From: Azolla caroliniana
Taxonomy: Eukaryota > Polypodiophyta
Assembly (NCBI GenBank): GCA_043228905.1
Contig: JBHGNT010000010.1
Coordinates: forward strand, 11,346,001-11,410,000
Direction of reading: 5' to 3'
Length of the DNA stretch: 64,000 bases
Made by a program: the position numbers and the translations under genes. Positions 42,714-53,833 of the stretch are shown here, piece by piece; the stretch's first letter is position 1, and each line of letters starts with the position of its first letter. Under the pieces are notes generated by a model. It was not told the DNA's origin and searched no databases. It was given only the letters and a program-made list of their open reading frames with translations.

Positions 42714-45176
42714 ATGGACGAATCGTTTGGCGGCATGTTCAAGCTCACCGGCTCCAACTATTCAGTGTGGAAGTCGAAGATGAGGGACATGCTCGTGGTT
42801 AAAGACCTCTGGCTGCCGGTTCAGTTCGGGGACAAGAGACCGGACAAAATCGACGCCGCGATATGGGAGGTGATGCACATGAAGACAACGGCGTACATAC
42901 GGTGCTTCATCGACATGAGCCTGTACAACAACTTCAATGAAGAGAGTAAGGCTCATGAGCTCTGGGAGAAGATCGGCACAATGTTCCAGAACAAAAATGT
43001 TGTCAATCAGGCGTCGGTATTCCGGAAGCTTGTAAGACTCCGGTACCAAGATGGCTCCAGCATGGCGGAGCATATGAATGCCTTCCAGGGGCTGATTCAC
43101 CAGGCAACGTCATTGGAAGTACCTCTTGCCGATGAGGTCCTAGCGCTACTCCTGCTCGGTTCCCTCCCGGATAGCTGGGAGACGTTAGTTGTTACTTTGG
43201 GCAACGCCGGGCCGGAAGGAAAACGACTATCCCTAGCAAGAGTAAAGTCGAGCTTGCTAGATGAGGAGGCTCGTCGGAAAGACAAAGATACGAGCTTCAA
43301 CTCCAAAGCGCTCCTTACCGAATCGGAACGCGGAAGACAGAGAAACCGTAGTCCCCAGAACCGGGAGAAGTCGGGGACACGATCAAAGTCAAGGGGGAGG
43401 CCTACTTGCTTCTATTGCGGCAAGCCGGGACACTTCCAAAAGAACTGTCGGCATTTCCGTAAAGACAAGGAAACCGACGGTACCGATTCGAAGCAAACCC
43501 CGAACCGGAACGGTACAGACCGGAACGGTAAAGACCGGAGGGGGCCGGACCGGAAGGGAACGACGGCAATTGCAGCAAGTGAAGAGGAGTTGATGCTCAT
43601 CACCGAAGAGAGTGAGATAAACCATGCCGGCGATGAGATGACCTGGGTGGTAGACTCCAGAGCGTCGTTCCACCTTACCCCGGACCGGAAATGCTTCTCA
43701 TCCTACTCAGCCGGTAATCACGGCTGTGTCCGGATGGGGAATGAAGGAACATGCTGAATTGTCGGCATAGGAGACGTGTGGCTGACAACACCAACCGGAT
43801 GCAAGTTGCTGTTGAAAGATGTCCGACACGTTCCGGAAGTTCGTCTGAACCTGATATCAGCCGGTCGGCTAGATGATGAAGGCTACACGGGTAGCATCCG
43901 GAACGGTGTCATGAAGTTCAGCAAAGGGAGCCTGATTGTGGCTCGGGCCCGGAAGGTAAACACCCTGTACCTGATGAATGCCCGGTTATGTCCGGAAGAA
44001 GTGAACGTGGCCTCCGACACTGCCGGTGAGTTGTGGCACAAGAGGCTATGTCACATGAGTGAGAAGGGGATGAAGAGGCTTGGAGACGACAACCTCATTC
44101 CAGTTAAGAACGTGCACTTAGAGAAGTGCACTGATTGTCTGGCCGGTAAGCAGAACCGGACCTCCTTCCGACCAAGGCCACCGATGAGACGTAATGCACC
44201 ACTGGAGTTGGTGCATACGGATGTTTGTCAAGTAGACACAAAATCACATGCCGGAGCGCAGTACTTCGTGACGTTCATAGATGACCACAGCCGGAAGCTG
44301 TGGGCCACACCGCTGAAGACGAAGGATCAGGTGTTATCCGTCTTCAAAGAGCTCCACGCGAGAGTGGAAAGAGAAACCGGCCGGAAGCTGAAGGCGGTTC
44401 GAGCAGATAACGGAGGTGAGTACCGGGGGCAGTTCGAGGAGTACTGCCGCTCGAAGGGAATCCGGCTCGAATTTACCGTGCCGAAGACGCCGGAGCTAAA
44501 CGGACTGGCCGAGAGGATGAACCGGACCATAATGGAGAGGGTCCGGAGTATGCTAGCGCATGCAAAACTACCCAAGTAGTTTTGGGCTGAGGCATTGTCG
44601 ACGGCGACATATGTGATAAACAGATCACCCTCAGTACCCCTGGACGGAGACACGCCACAGAGAGTATGGACCGGTAAGGAAGTGTCCTACCAGCATCTAA
44701 GGGTGTTCGGGTGTCTCGCGTACGTGCATGTAGCAAAGGACCGAAGAGGAAAGCTAGATCCAAAGACCCGGCCATGCATATTCCTCGGTTACGGTGACGA
44801 CGAGTTCGGCTACCGAGTGTGGGACCCGGTCGACAAGAAGGTATTCCGGAGTCGAGATATTATCTTCATGGAGGACAAGACGCTCGCCGACTGGGAGTCG
44901 GAGAAGAAGATAGTGAACTCCGAGTCGACCGGTAAGGATAGACTCTACAATGAGCAGACCCAACCGGCAAGAGACCGGTTAGCACTCGAGGAACCAACCG
45001 GTTACGGTGAGGATACCGAACCGGCAGAAGAAGAAGTAGAGGAAGCTGAGACCGGAACCGGTCAAGATCCCGAATCGGATTCGGATGAAGAGCAAATGGA
45101 GGAACCGATTACCTCTCAGAGAGAGAAGGGCGCCCCAGAGATTTCCGGATGCAGAGCATGTCCTGCTAACCGATGA
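42714..45176 (+). pseudogene. B gag-protease-integrase
   Basis: From MDESFGGMFKLTG at 42714 the frame is open to 43757: gag core, zinc knuckle CFYCGKPGHFQKNC, protease WVVDSRASFHL. The catalytic DSG has become D-S-R, with Gly lost. TGA at 43755-43757 replaces the CGA found in C. It continues 43776-44579 (integrase zinc domain and core, AVRADNGGEY, TPELNGLAERMN), then TAG at 44577-44579 for a Lys codon, and resumes 44595-45176 until the frame is lost by a small deletion near 45105. Confidence 0.92.
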
Positions 45177-46752
45177 GGGGGAGCCGGAAAGCTTCGAAGA
45201 AGCGAAGGAAGACATCCACAGCCGAAAATGGTTAAGTGCCATGCAGGATGAGATGGATTCCCTGCATGAGAACCATACGTACGAATTGGTGGAGCTACCG
45301 AAAGAAAAGCGGGCACTCCGAAACAAGTGGGTGTTCAAGTTGAAACCGGGAGATGCCGGCAACCCCCCGAGATACAAAGCCAGGATCGTGGTGAAGGGGT
45401 TCCAACAGAAGAAGGGCGTGGACTTCGACGAAATATTCGCCCCGGTAGTAAAGATGACCTCCATCCGGACGGTGCTGAGTATAGCAGCAAGCATGGATCT
45501 CAAGGTAGAGCAGCTGGACGTGAAGACGGCATTCCTCCACGGCGACCTCGAAGAGGAAATCTACATGCAGCCACCGGAAGGATTTGTGGAGAAAGGGAAG
45601 GAGCACCTAGTATGCCGGTTGAAGAAGAGCCTGTATGGACTGAAGCAGGCTCCCCGGCAATGGTATCGGAAGTTCGACTCCTTCATGACCGATCAAGGGT
45701 ACCACAAGACGCAGGCCGATCACTGCGTGTTTGTGAAGAAGTTCGAAGGAGGGGACTTCCTGATACTGCTCCTGTACGTGGATGACATGTTGATCGTCGG
45801 ACGAGACCAAGGCAAAATACGGATGCTGAAGAAGGCTCTCAACCGGACCTTCTCAATGAAAGACCTGGGTCCGGCAAGACAGATGTTGGGGATGCACATC
45901 ATTCGGGACCGGTCAGTGAAGCAACTATGGCTGTCACAGGAGAAGTATGTGACAAAGGTGCTTCACCGGTTCAACATGTCAGATGCAAAACCGGTCGGAT
46001 CGACACTACCGGCAAACTGCAAGTTGTCCGGCAAGCAAAGCCCGAAGACAAAAGGAGAGAAGGAAGATATGATGAAGATTCCATATGCCTCTGCCGTCGG
46101 GAGCTTGATGTACGCAATGGTTTGTACCCGACCGGACATTGGATACGCAGTCGGAGTGGTGAGCCGGTTCATGAGTAATCCCGGCAAGGAGCATTGGAAC
46201 ACGGTCAAATGGATACTCCGGTATTTGAAGGGCACTTCAAATATGTGTCTCCGATTCGGCTCCGGAAAACCCCAACTGGACGGTTTCACCGATTCGGACA
46301 TGTCGGCTGATGTGGATACCAGCCGGTCTACATCCGGGTATGTGATGACATATGCAGGGGGAGCTGTTTCGTGGCAGTCGAGGCTGCAGAAGACGGTTGC
46401 ATTGTCAACCACAGAGGCGGAGTACATGGCGGCTGTAGAAGCCGGCAAGGAAATATTATGGATGAAGGACTTCATCGGAGAGCTCGGCATCCGGCAAGAG
46501 GAATACCGACTCTACTGCGACAGTCAAAGTGCCATCCACCTTGCTAAGAATGCGGCCTACCATTCCCGGACGAAGCATATCCAGCGGAGGTATCACTGGA
46601 TCCGGGAAAGGGTAGATGACCAGGAGTTCGCATTGGCGAAGATCCACACGGCCGAGAACGGGTCAGATATGCTGACCAAAGTGCTGACACCCGACAAGCT
46701 GGACGCATGCCGGAAGAGGATCGGGCTGGAAAGAAACCCCATGCCGGAGTGA
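45085..46752 (+). pseudogene. B reverse transcriptase-RNase H, open frame
   Basis: 555 open codons: RT with LHENHTYELVELPKEK, QLDVKTAFLHGDLEEEIYM, KKSLYGLKQAPRQWY and the active site ILLLYVDDMLIVG; RNase H with DGFTDSDMSADVD, ALSTTEAEYMAAVEAGKE and YCDSQSAIHLAKN. It ends NGSDMLTKVLTPDKLDACR... at 46752, 10 bp before the 3' LTR. This half is intact and is the best reference for the family. Confidence 0.92.
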
Positions 46753-46762
46753 AGGGGGAGTT

Positions 46763-46840
46763 TGTTGGAAGACAGGTCCCTCCGGATGGGAAGGGAGAAG
46801 AACAGTGCTGACGGACATAAGGAACGTCGAGTTCCCAACA
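46763..46840 (+). repeat. 3' LTR of B with a large internal deletion (78 bp)
   Basis: The first 48 bp or so match the LTR start (TGTTGGAAGACAGG ... GAAGAACA) and the last 30 or so match its end (GGACATAAGGAACG ... CCCAACA). About 615 bp of the middle, including TATA, is missing. Confidence 0.9.
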
Positions 46841-46845
46841 TGACG

Positions 46846-49217
46846 ATGAGGTCAGCGAGGCCGAGATGCCTCTGGATGAGCCCAAAATCGAGACCCGCGA
46901 AGAGAGTCCGATTTCACTCCGTTTAAGTGGACCGGTTGGACGACTGAGTCGGTACGACCAGTCCGATGAAGAGCCGATGAGTAGTGGAGACTCGGCCGTG
47001 CATTCCCCGCGCAGGAAGCCGAGGAGACGGCTTATGCGCAAAGAGAAAGGAAAGAAGAAGGTGTCTGATTCCGGCACGGAAAGGAACGAGTCAGACCGAC
47101 GCGAGTCCGACTCCGAGGGAACCGGTGACGGGTCTTTAAAGGTGAAGACCGCGTCGACCGAGAAGGCCTCGACATCGGCTAATGTGAGATTACGCCGATC
47201 GACCTGCCAGAAGAACCCAGTTGTGTGGTTCGGATACAACGAGTACATGGCGCATCATTATGCGTACATGACCCGTGTAGCGGAAGTGCATGAGCCGGAG
47301 AGCTACGCAGAAGCGGCTAAAGACGCGAATTGGCGTGCCGCGATGGAGGAAGAGATGCACGCATTAGCGGAGAACGAGACGTGGGACTTAGTTGACGTAC
47401 CGAAGGGGGTAAAACCGATCGGGTGTAGGTGGGTGTACAAGGTCAAGTACAACACCGATGGCTCGGTCAACCGGTACAAGGCCCGGCTAGTGGCAAAGGG
47501 CTACGCGCAGAAACACGGCATCGACTACGATGAGACGTTTGCGCCGGTCGCGAAAATGACGATCGTCCGTGTTTTGCTCGCAGTAGCTGCGGCGAAGGGG
47601 TGGCACTTACATCAGATGGATGTAAAGAATGCGTTCCTGCAAGGTGACCTTGAGGAACAGGTGTACATGGTACAGCCCCCCGGATTTCACTCTGGTACGA
47701 ACTCCTCGGCAGTATGCCGACTGAAGAAGTCCCTTTACGGACTGAAGCAAGCCCCACGTGCCTGGAACGCGAAGATCATGCAACAACTGCGTCGGATGGG
47801 CTTCGTCACGTCAAAATCGGACTCTTCCCTATTCATCCGGAAAGGTCGACTCGGACCGGTTAGTATTCTACAATATATTGATGACTTGGTCATCACCGGC
47901 GCCGACCTAGGTGAAATCGACCGCGTGAAGCTCCAGCTTGCGGCATCGTTCGACATGAAGGATCTTGGGGACCTTCATTACTTCCTCGGGATCAAAGTGA
48001 TCCGTACCCCCGAAGGCATATTGATCAGCCAACGTCATTACGTGCTGAGTATGCTCTTCAAACTCGGGAGGGCCGACTGTAAGTCCGTCTCGACTCCTCT
48101 GGACAGAACCGTCAAGCTTCGTCCCGATACGGGAAAGGTATGTGACCCGACAAGGTTCCGACAAATTGTCGGAAGCCTCATATACTTGACCATCACCCGA
48201 CCTGACCTCAGTTATCCGGTCGGGGTGATCAGTCAGTTCATGGCGCGACCTACCGAGGAGCACCTTCAGTGTGCGCAACGCGTACTGCGGTACGTAAGTG
48301 GCACTAAGGACCGAGGACTGCTATATCGGACCGGTGCAGCTGTGCAGTTAGTCGGCTACACCGATGCTGATTGGGCTGGCAACGCCGCTGATCGCCGATC
48401 CACGTTTGGATACGCGTTCTCCCTCGGGAGTGTCACGATCGCGTGGAGCAGTAAGAAGCAACCGACAGTTGCACTGTCGAGCACCGAAGCTGAGTACTGA
48501 GGAGCGGCTTTCGCGACATGCGAAGCCATATGGTTCAAGCGGTTACTTAAGGACCTGCGAGAGGAGGTGTCCGATCCAACGACGATCTACTACGACAACC
48601 TCAGCAGCATCCAACTCGCGAAGAACCCCGTTTTCCACGCACGGACCAAGCACATTGAAGTGCACTACCATTTCGTCCGTGAGCGTGTCCTTTCCGGTGA
48701 AGTCGAACTTCAGTACGTTCCGACGGATCGGCAGACTGCCGACATCTTCACCAAGCCTCTCGGTCTGGACAAGTTGCGGCAATTCTCAGGTGCGCTCGGT
48801 TTGCGTCACCTTAACGTGCCGAACTTGAGGGGGAGAACAGTCCCGAACGACCAAGCAAGGCAGCAAGAAAGGAGCGGACACTGCGACACCGAGTCGGTTG
48901 ACAAGTTTGAAAAGATCGAAGACGAGTTGGAGACAGCCAACTCGGACAAGAGCGAAGACCGATCGGAGGTAGCCGAGTCGGTTCGGATGTTTGATTCAGA
49001 CACGCTGAATCAGCTGAGGCCCAAGCAGAAGAAAAGGCAGCAGAAGAAGCGTCAACACCGCAACAACAGAAGAGCTGATGAGGGCCACATGAGCAGACAA
49101 GCCGACCGGAAGGGTCGAAGCGCACGGAGTCGAACAGGTCGAGGAGCGCGAGCGAGGCGTGAAGCCAGGAGGAACCGGAGTTGTGAGCCCGAGGATCCCG
49201 AAGAGCCTCAAGATTGA
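46846..49217 (+). pseudogene. A2 reverse transcriptase, RNase H and charged tail
   Basis: Resumes after B. 46866-48500: charged linker (PRRKPRRRLMRKEKGKKK), RT with [51 protein letters not shown] and an active site reading ILQYIDDLVITG, and RNase H to SSTEAEY. TGA at 48498 replaces CGA of A1. It continues 48567-49217: DPTTIYYDNLSSIQLAKNP, HARTKHIEVHYHFVRERV, ADIFTKPLGLDKLRQ, then about 130 residues of acidic and then strongly basic tail (KQKKRQQKKRQHRNNRR). Confidence 0.92.
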
Positions 49218-49231
49218 GCTTGAGGGGGAGT

Positions 49232-49616
49232 GTTGAGAGACAAGCTCAACATCGGCCGGATCGGTTGAAGAAGCCGAGGACCGGATCGGTTGGGACCGAT
49301 CGGTTAGGCCGAGTGCGTAAACCGGGAGGTCGTTAGGAAAGATATTCCGTGAGGAATATATTTGGGAGTTAGTGTAGGAGCTCTTAATGAGCATTGAAGC
49401 AATGTCAGTACTTCGGTCAGTCCTTCTAGGACTTGTATAAAAGTGCTCACTGAGCACGTCTTATGTACAGACTGAGTATTATAGTTGAACATAGTTTTTT
49501 GTGTTTCTCTCTTTGTCTCTCCTGCGTATACCGTGTAAGCTCAAGCTCTCCATTAAACCTGAGTTTCCTCTCTTTTGTTCGGTCTTCATACTTGCTTCCG
49601 CACGCTACTTTCTACA
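49232..49616 (+). repeat. 3' LTR of A2
   Basis: Starts after the purine tract CTTGAGGGGGAG, ends CTACTTTCTACA, followed by CTTAC. Confidence 0.94.
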
Positions 49617-49621
49617 CTTAC

Positions 49622-50107
49622 CAAAGTGTTATTGTAAAACATGAAACATACTAGACAGGATTATTCAGTGGAAATTAGAAATGCAAACTTTCTGAATTAG
49701 GACACATATTTTATTAGAGTGATCATGTCAAGTAGGGAAAATACCATAACACTTCATATGTAGAAATTAGACTAGCAAACTTTCGGGATCAAAATAGGAA
49801 TGTGAAATACCAGAGTATTAAATATGTTCAAGATAGCATACAAGACCAGAGTGAATACCAAACAAACTAAATAAAAGCCATGTTTGTATTATAAATGAAG
49901 AGTGTATAAAATACAATTGCTTTTCCCATTTTAAAACAAGTATTATCTAGGGTATGCTAAAAATTCCATGACATATTGTTATAAATATACTCGCACACAC
50001 TTGCACTAATTGTATAAATTTGTGCAACTCTCGTATTGCGACACCAGTATTTTGATGCACCTCACTTAATGAGAGTACATGTATCGTATTGGTTTGTCTT
50101 CCAAAAT
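49622..50107. other. AT-rich spacer
   Basis: No open frame or repeat of note; looks like ordinary non-coding DNA continuing the sequence left of A2. Confidence 0.5.
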
Positions 50108-50596
50108 TGTCACAGACAACACCAACCGTAGACTACAACAAACCACAGATGACAAGGATACAACCGATAAAGTTACGAACGTGGAACTCGACGTGATGAG
50201 GCTAGAGACTCGCGAAGTTTGGAGCAATGAGATGAGGAACTTAAGACACTAGGAACAATACAAGAGCATAAAGATAGAGATGTAAATCAAGGAGAGAAGA
50301 TGGGGCTAAACAAGAATACTAGATTGATGTGTCAATGTCTCGCGTTGAATCCCTTGAAAGGGACCAAGGAGATTACAAGTATTTATACATGTTTGTGGGC
50401 TCTATATGTAGTTCCATGCATAGACCCATTTTCATGCAGAAGCTTCTAAAAACTCCTAGAACTTGGAATAGATAATCTACTAACATATGCATAACATGAC
50501 TATGTATTTATATGTGTTGGTTAGAACAAAACACTTGACTATATACAAGAGATGAAGAGTTTGAATCTTGACATGACTGTAGTCATGTTTGTGACA
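50108..50596 (-). repeat. LTR-like repeat (left copy), minus orientation
   Basis: 489 bp with termini TGTCACAG and CTGTGACA-like ends (TGTCACAA on the minus strand). On the minus strand a purine tract AAAGGGGAGGATAA lies directly upstream, so it reads as a 3' LTR. Its last 239 bp recur at 54613-54848. It may be from a Copia or Gypsy family not otherwise seen here. Confidence 0.6.
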
Positions 50597-50757
50597 TTAT
50601 CCTCCCCTTTACGACCGCCTTTTCGAAAGCGTGGTGTAGGGATGAGCTGAAAGAGAAAACCGAAGTCGGTTGAGGAGTGAGTGACCATGAGCATTGTTGG
50701 GCAAAGTCCTAGGAACAGTGTTTGCGTTCCGGTTAGGTTTGGACTTTTGCTGGCCAA
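50597..50757 (-). pseudogene. Possible 3' coding end of the LTR-like element
   Basis: The minus-strand frame 50757-50539 (72 codons, PTPRFRKGGRKGEDNV) runs over the purine tract into the LTR. No recognisable domain; only its position suggests a retroelement tail. Confidence 0.3.
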
Positions 50758-50759
50758 GG

Positions 50760-51238
50760 TTGGGGATAGCTAGAATTGATTCCGGCCAGGTTTTTGTACG
50801 AACCAGAATCTAGCCAATTCATATTATTTGAACTGGCTATTTATATAGTTTTGTAAGAAATAAATAAAAAAGTAAAAAGTGTTTTTGTTTCCCCCTCTTT
50901 TTTCCCTCTTTCCCCCTCTTTTCGTGTGATAGGATCTGTCATTTGATTTTCTTCTGCTCGCTTCTCAATCCTCCTCTCTCCTTGCTGTCATTGGCAACTA
51001 CTCCTTGCTCCCTTCTCGAGCTCGATGTTCATTGACAATTGATTTCCTTCTACTCGTTGCTCGAAGCTTGTCGTTCCCTGCTCGTCGATTGCACAACATC
51101 TCCAACTCTCTACTCTAAGGTATGTCTCTCTCTCACTCTCACTCTTTATGCACCCATGCATGTTGTCTCATACCTCTCTCTCAATATGATACTACTACTC
51201 TCCACCTCATCGTTTACAAAATATGTTAATGTAGGAAC

Positions 51239-51290
<52 letters not shown>

Positions 51291-51338
51291 TGTGAAGAAA
51301 TGAAAGAAGGTTTCCTTAGAGAGAAAACCCTTCTCTTT

Positions 51339-51374
<36 letters not shown>

Positions 51375-51446
51375 CCTCTTCCCGTGTCTCTATGCCATCT
51401 AAATTTTTAGAAGTCAAGAACTGCATCGAGATTCCTTTCTAGCATC
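50760..51446 (+). other. Possible promoter and leader of the PABPN-like copy
   Basis: AT-rich, then CT-rich leader-like DNA. AAGGTATGTCTCTC at 51117-51130 and TTTCTAG at 51437-51443 could be the ends of a 5'-UTR intron placed 4 bp before the ATG. The putative intron contains (GA)n (51243-51287) and (CT)n (51342-51369) runs. Confidence 0.35.
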
Positions 51447-52140
51447 ATGGAAGATGAGCATGAAGTCTATGGTGGAGATATGCTTGAAGATGTTGAAGGA
51501 GATTTAGAGACCAACCTTGAAGGAAATCCATATGGAAGGGATGTTAAGGAAGAAGATAGCGTTGGTGATGATGTGTCTTCTAAGGAACTAGAGGATATGA
51601 AGAGGCGCCTGAAAGAAATGGAAGAGGAGGCAATTGCCTTGAGGGACAAGCAAGAAAAAGTAGAGAAAGAGATGGGTATGGTACAAGACCCAACCTCTAC
51701 CACAACTCAGCAACAAAACAAGGAAGAAGTTGATGCGCACTCAATTTATGTTGATAATGTTGATTACTTGTGCACACTTGAGGAGGTACAAGAACACTTC
51801 CAATCTTGTGGTACTGTAAATCGTGTGACAATTTTGACTATATATATATATAAATTCAGACAACCTAAAGGGATGCATATGTAGAATTTCTAGGGTTAGA
51901 CGCTATCCAAAATGTCGTTCTGCTGAATGAGTCAAAACTTCATGGTCGTCCCCTAAAGGTATCAGCTAAGAGGAAAAATATCCCTGGTATGAAACAATAT
52001 CAAGGGCATGCTTTAAATCCTTACGGCTATCGGTTGCAAAGCCCTTTATGCCATCCTATGCATATAGTTATGGGAGGATGCCAAGGTTCTGGAGGCCCAT
52101 CCGATATAGACCCTATCTTTGATCAAATCGTTTTTGTGCT
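51447..52140 (+). pseudogene. Nuclear poly(A)-binding protein (PABPN1-like) pseudogene
   Basis: From the ATG at 51447: acidic N-terminus, then the PABPN coiled coil ([32 protein letters not shown]) and the RRM start ([34 protein letters not shown]). At 51840 an (AT)n stretch and small deletions break the frame. Downstream the RRM and C-terminus continue in other frames ([35 protein letters not shown], then [16 protein letters not shown] near 52070-52117). PABPN binds poly(A) in the nucleus and controls tail length. No intron interrupts the coding part, so this may be a retrocopy. Clearly non-functional after the RRM middle. Confidence 0.88.
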
Positions 52141-53234
52141 TGTTTTTTATCATTTCGATGACAACAAAGGTTGTGCATACAAGGATACAAGGCATATGTG
52201 TCATACCAATACTAGATCATGGAGATAATTTCTCACCATGTTTCCGTTTTAGTGAGGTGACTTTCTTCATTGCAAGGAGAAGGAAATGGATGTACCTTTC
52301 GATTTTCGCAAGAGCATGACATTCTTAACAGATTGTCTCATGGTTAGCCTCTATATTTTTTATTATCATGGGCATGATAAGGAGTTACTGTAATTTTCTT
52401 GCATAGTTTTTCATTTTGTAGTGAATGAAAAATAATATGTATGTTAGTTTCCTAAATTGATCCAAGTATCAATATCCACATGTGTAGCTTCTATATATTT
52501 GTTTTTCTTTGTAGTACCATTCTTTTGTCTTGACCTTTTTCACATTTGTGAGAGTTAGCCACTAACAATGTTTGAACTAAAATGTTACAACTCACTAAAT
52601 GGGTTTAATAGTATCGGTGATTGTTTTGGACTGATAGAACAATGCTTCTATTATCAAGGGGGGAGGTTTTTGTTAATTGAACTCAAATGGTCTCATGTGG
52701 AGAGGATGCTTTGACATATATTATCTAGGACAATATAATAATTAGTGGACTCTCTATGTGCATATGCACATGGGGTGTCTTAAATCCCATATCGTTGCAT
52801 CATACATAAGGGTAGGGGAGGAAGTGTGCCAAAGTTCAAGGATAGCCAAAGTTGCATATCCTTAAGTGAGTCAATCCATGGTGGTGTGTTCATAGAGAAA
52901 GTTGGCCCCTAGATATAGACAAGAACCCACTACTTCAACATGCCCTCTTGGTAAGTTGAAGACAACGTATTAGAAAGTCAATGTGGATGCATGGAACATG
53001 GCTTTAGTATTTTCAAGGTTTGCTTCATATAATGTCCTCTATTTATGTTGCTACCTCATCTTGAGCTAAAAAATATCTTGTATGTGCAAAAAATAAAAAA
53101 TTAGCATGTTCCGGTTGACATTGTCACTAGTAGGAAAGTAGCCGATTAAATTTTTTAATTTCCGGTTAGGATCATAAGAAGCAGGAAAATTTCCGGTAGG
53201 GGTTATAATCTTTGCCTAACACTCACCATGAGCA
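52141..53234. other. AT-rich intergenic DNA
   Basis: No gene, repeat or transposon motif recognised over this 1.1 kb. Confidence 0.5.
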
Positions 53235-53833
53235 GTCCTCATTGGGAACTAGAACACCAAGGGGCATGAGTGACCATGTGTGGTCTTCACTGGGAACTGG
53301 AACATCAAAGGGCGTGAGCGACCATGTGCGGTCCTCACCGGAGACACGAACACCAACGGACGTGAGCGACCCTGTGCAGTCCTCACAAGGAACTGGGACA
53401 CCAACGGGTGTCAACAACAATGTGCGGTCCTCATCGAAGACATGAACACCAACGGACGTGAGAGATCATGTGTGGTTCTCACCGGAGACACGAACACCAA
53501 CGGGCATGAGCGACCCTATGCAGTCCTCACCAGGGACTGGGACACCAACGAGCGTGAGCGAGCATGTGCGGTCCTCACCATAGACACAAACACCAATGGA
53601 CATGAACGACCATGTGCGGTCCTCACCGTAGACACGAACATCAACGGACGTGAACGACCATGTGCGGTCCTCACCGGGGACTGGAACACCAACGAGCGTG
53701 AGCGACCCTGTGTGGTCCTCATTGGAGACACAAACACCAACAAACGTGAGCGACCTTGTGTGGTCCTCGTCGGAGACACGAACACCAACAGATGTGAGCG
53801 ACCCTACACGGTCCTCACCGGGAACTAGAACAC
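53235..53833 (+). repeat. 48-bp minisatellite, 12 full units plus a partial one
   Basis: Period exactly 48 from 53235 to 53811 (consensus start GTCCTCACCGGAGACACGAA). Units alternate between GGAGACACGAACACC and GGAACTGGGACACC types. As 48 is 16 codons the frames stay open: RERPCAVLTGDTNTNG repeats in 53280-53828, with open frames on both strands. Coding status doubtful. Confidence 0.93.

Larger units (their letters stand above)
41991..46840 (+). mobile_element. Ty1/copia LTR retrotransposon B, nested in A2
   Basis: Target copies TGACG at 41986-41990 and 46841-46845. 5' LTR 41991-42683 (693 bp) but the 3' LTR is only 46763-46840 (78 bp) because of an internal deletion. Same family as C. Coding region broken by TGA (43755), TAG (44577) and a deletion/frameshift near 45105. 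Confidence 0.94.
39235..49616 (+). mobile_element. Ty1/copia LTR retrotransposon A2, interrupted by B
   Basis: LTRs 39235-39620 and 49232-49616 with perfect 5-bp target copies CTTAC (39230-39234, 49617-49621). Without B it is about 5.5 kb. Order: gag, protease, integrase, [B], RT, RNase H, charged tail. LTRs differ at about ten positions by eye. The gag has three stops and RNase H one. Same family as A1. Confidence 0.95.

Noticed and set aside
53516-53788. Minus-strand ORF with 16-residue repeats
   Set aside because: It is the reverse reading of the 48-bp minisatellite, open only because the period is a multiple of three.
53235-53833. CRISPR-like repeat array
   Set aside because: Units are contiguous with no unique spacers, and the context is eukaryotic.
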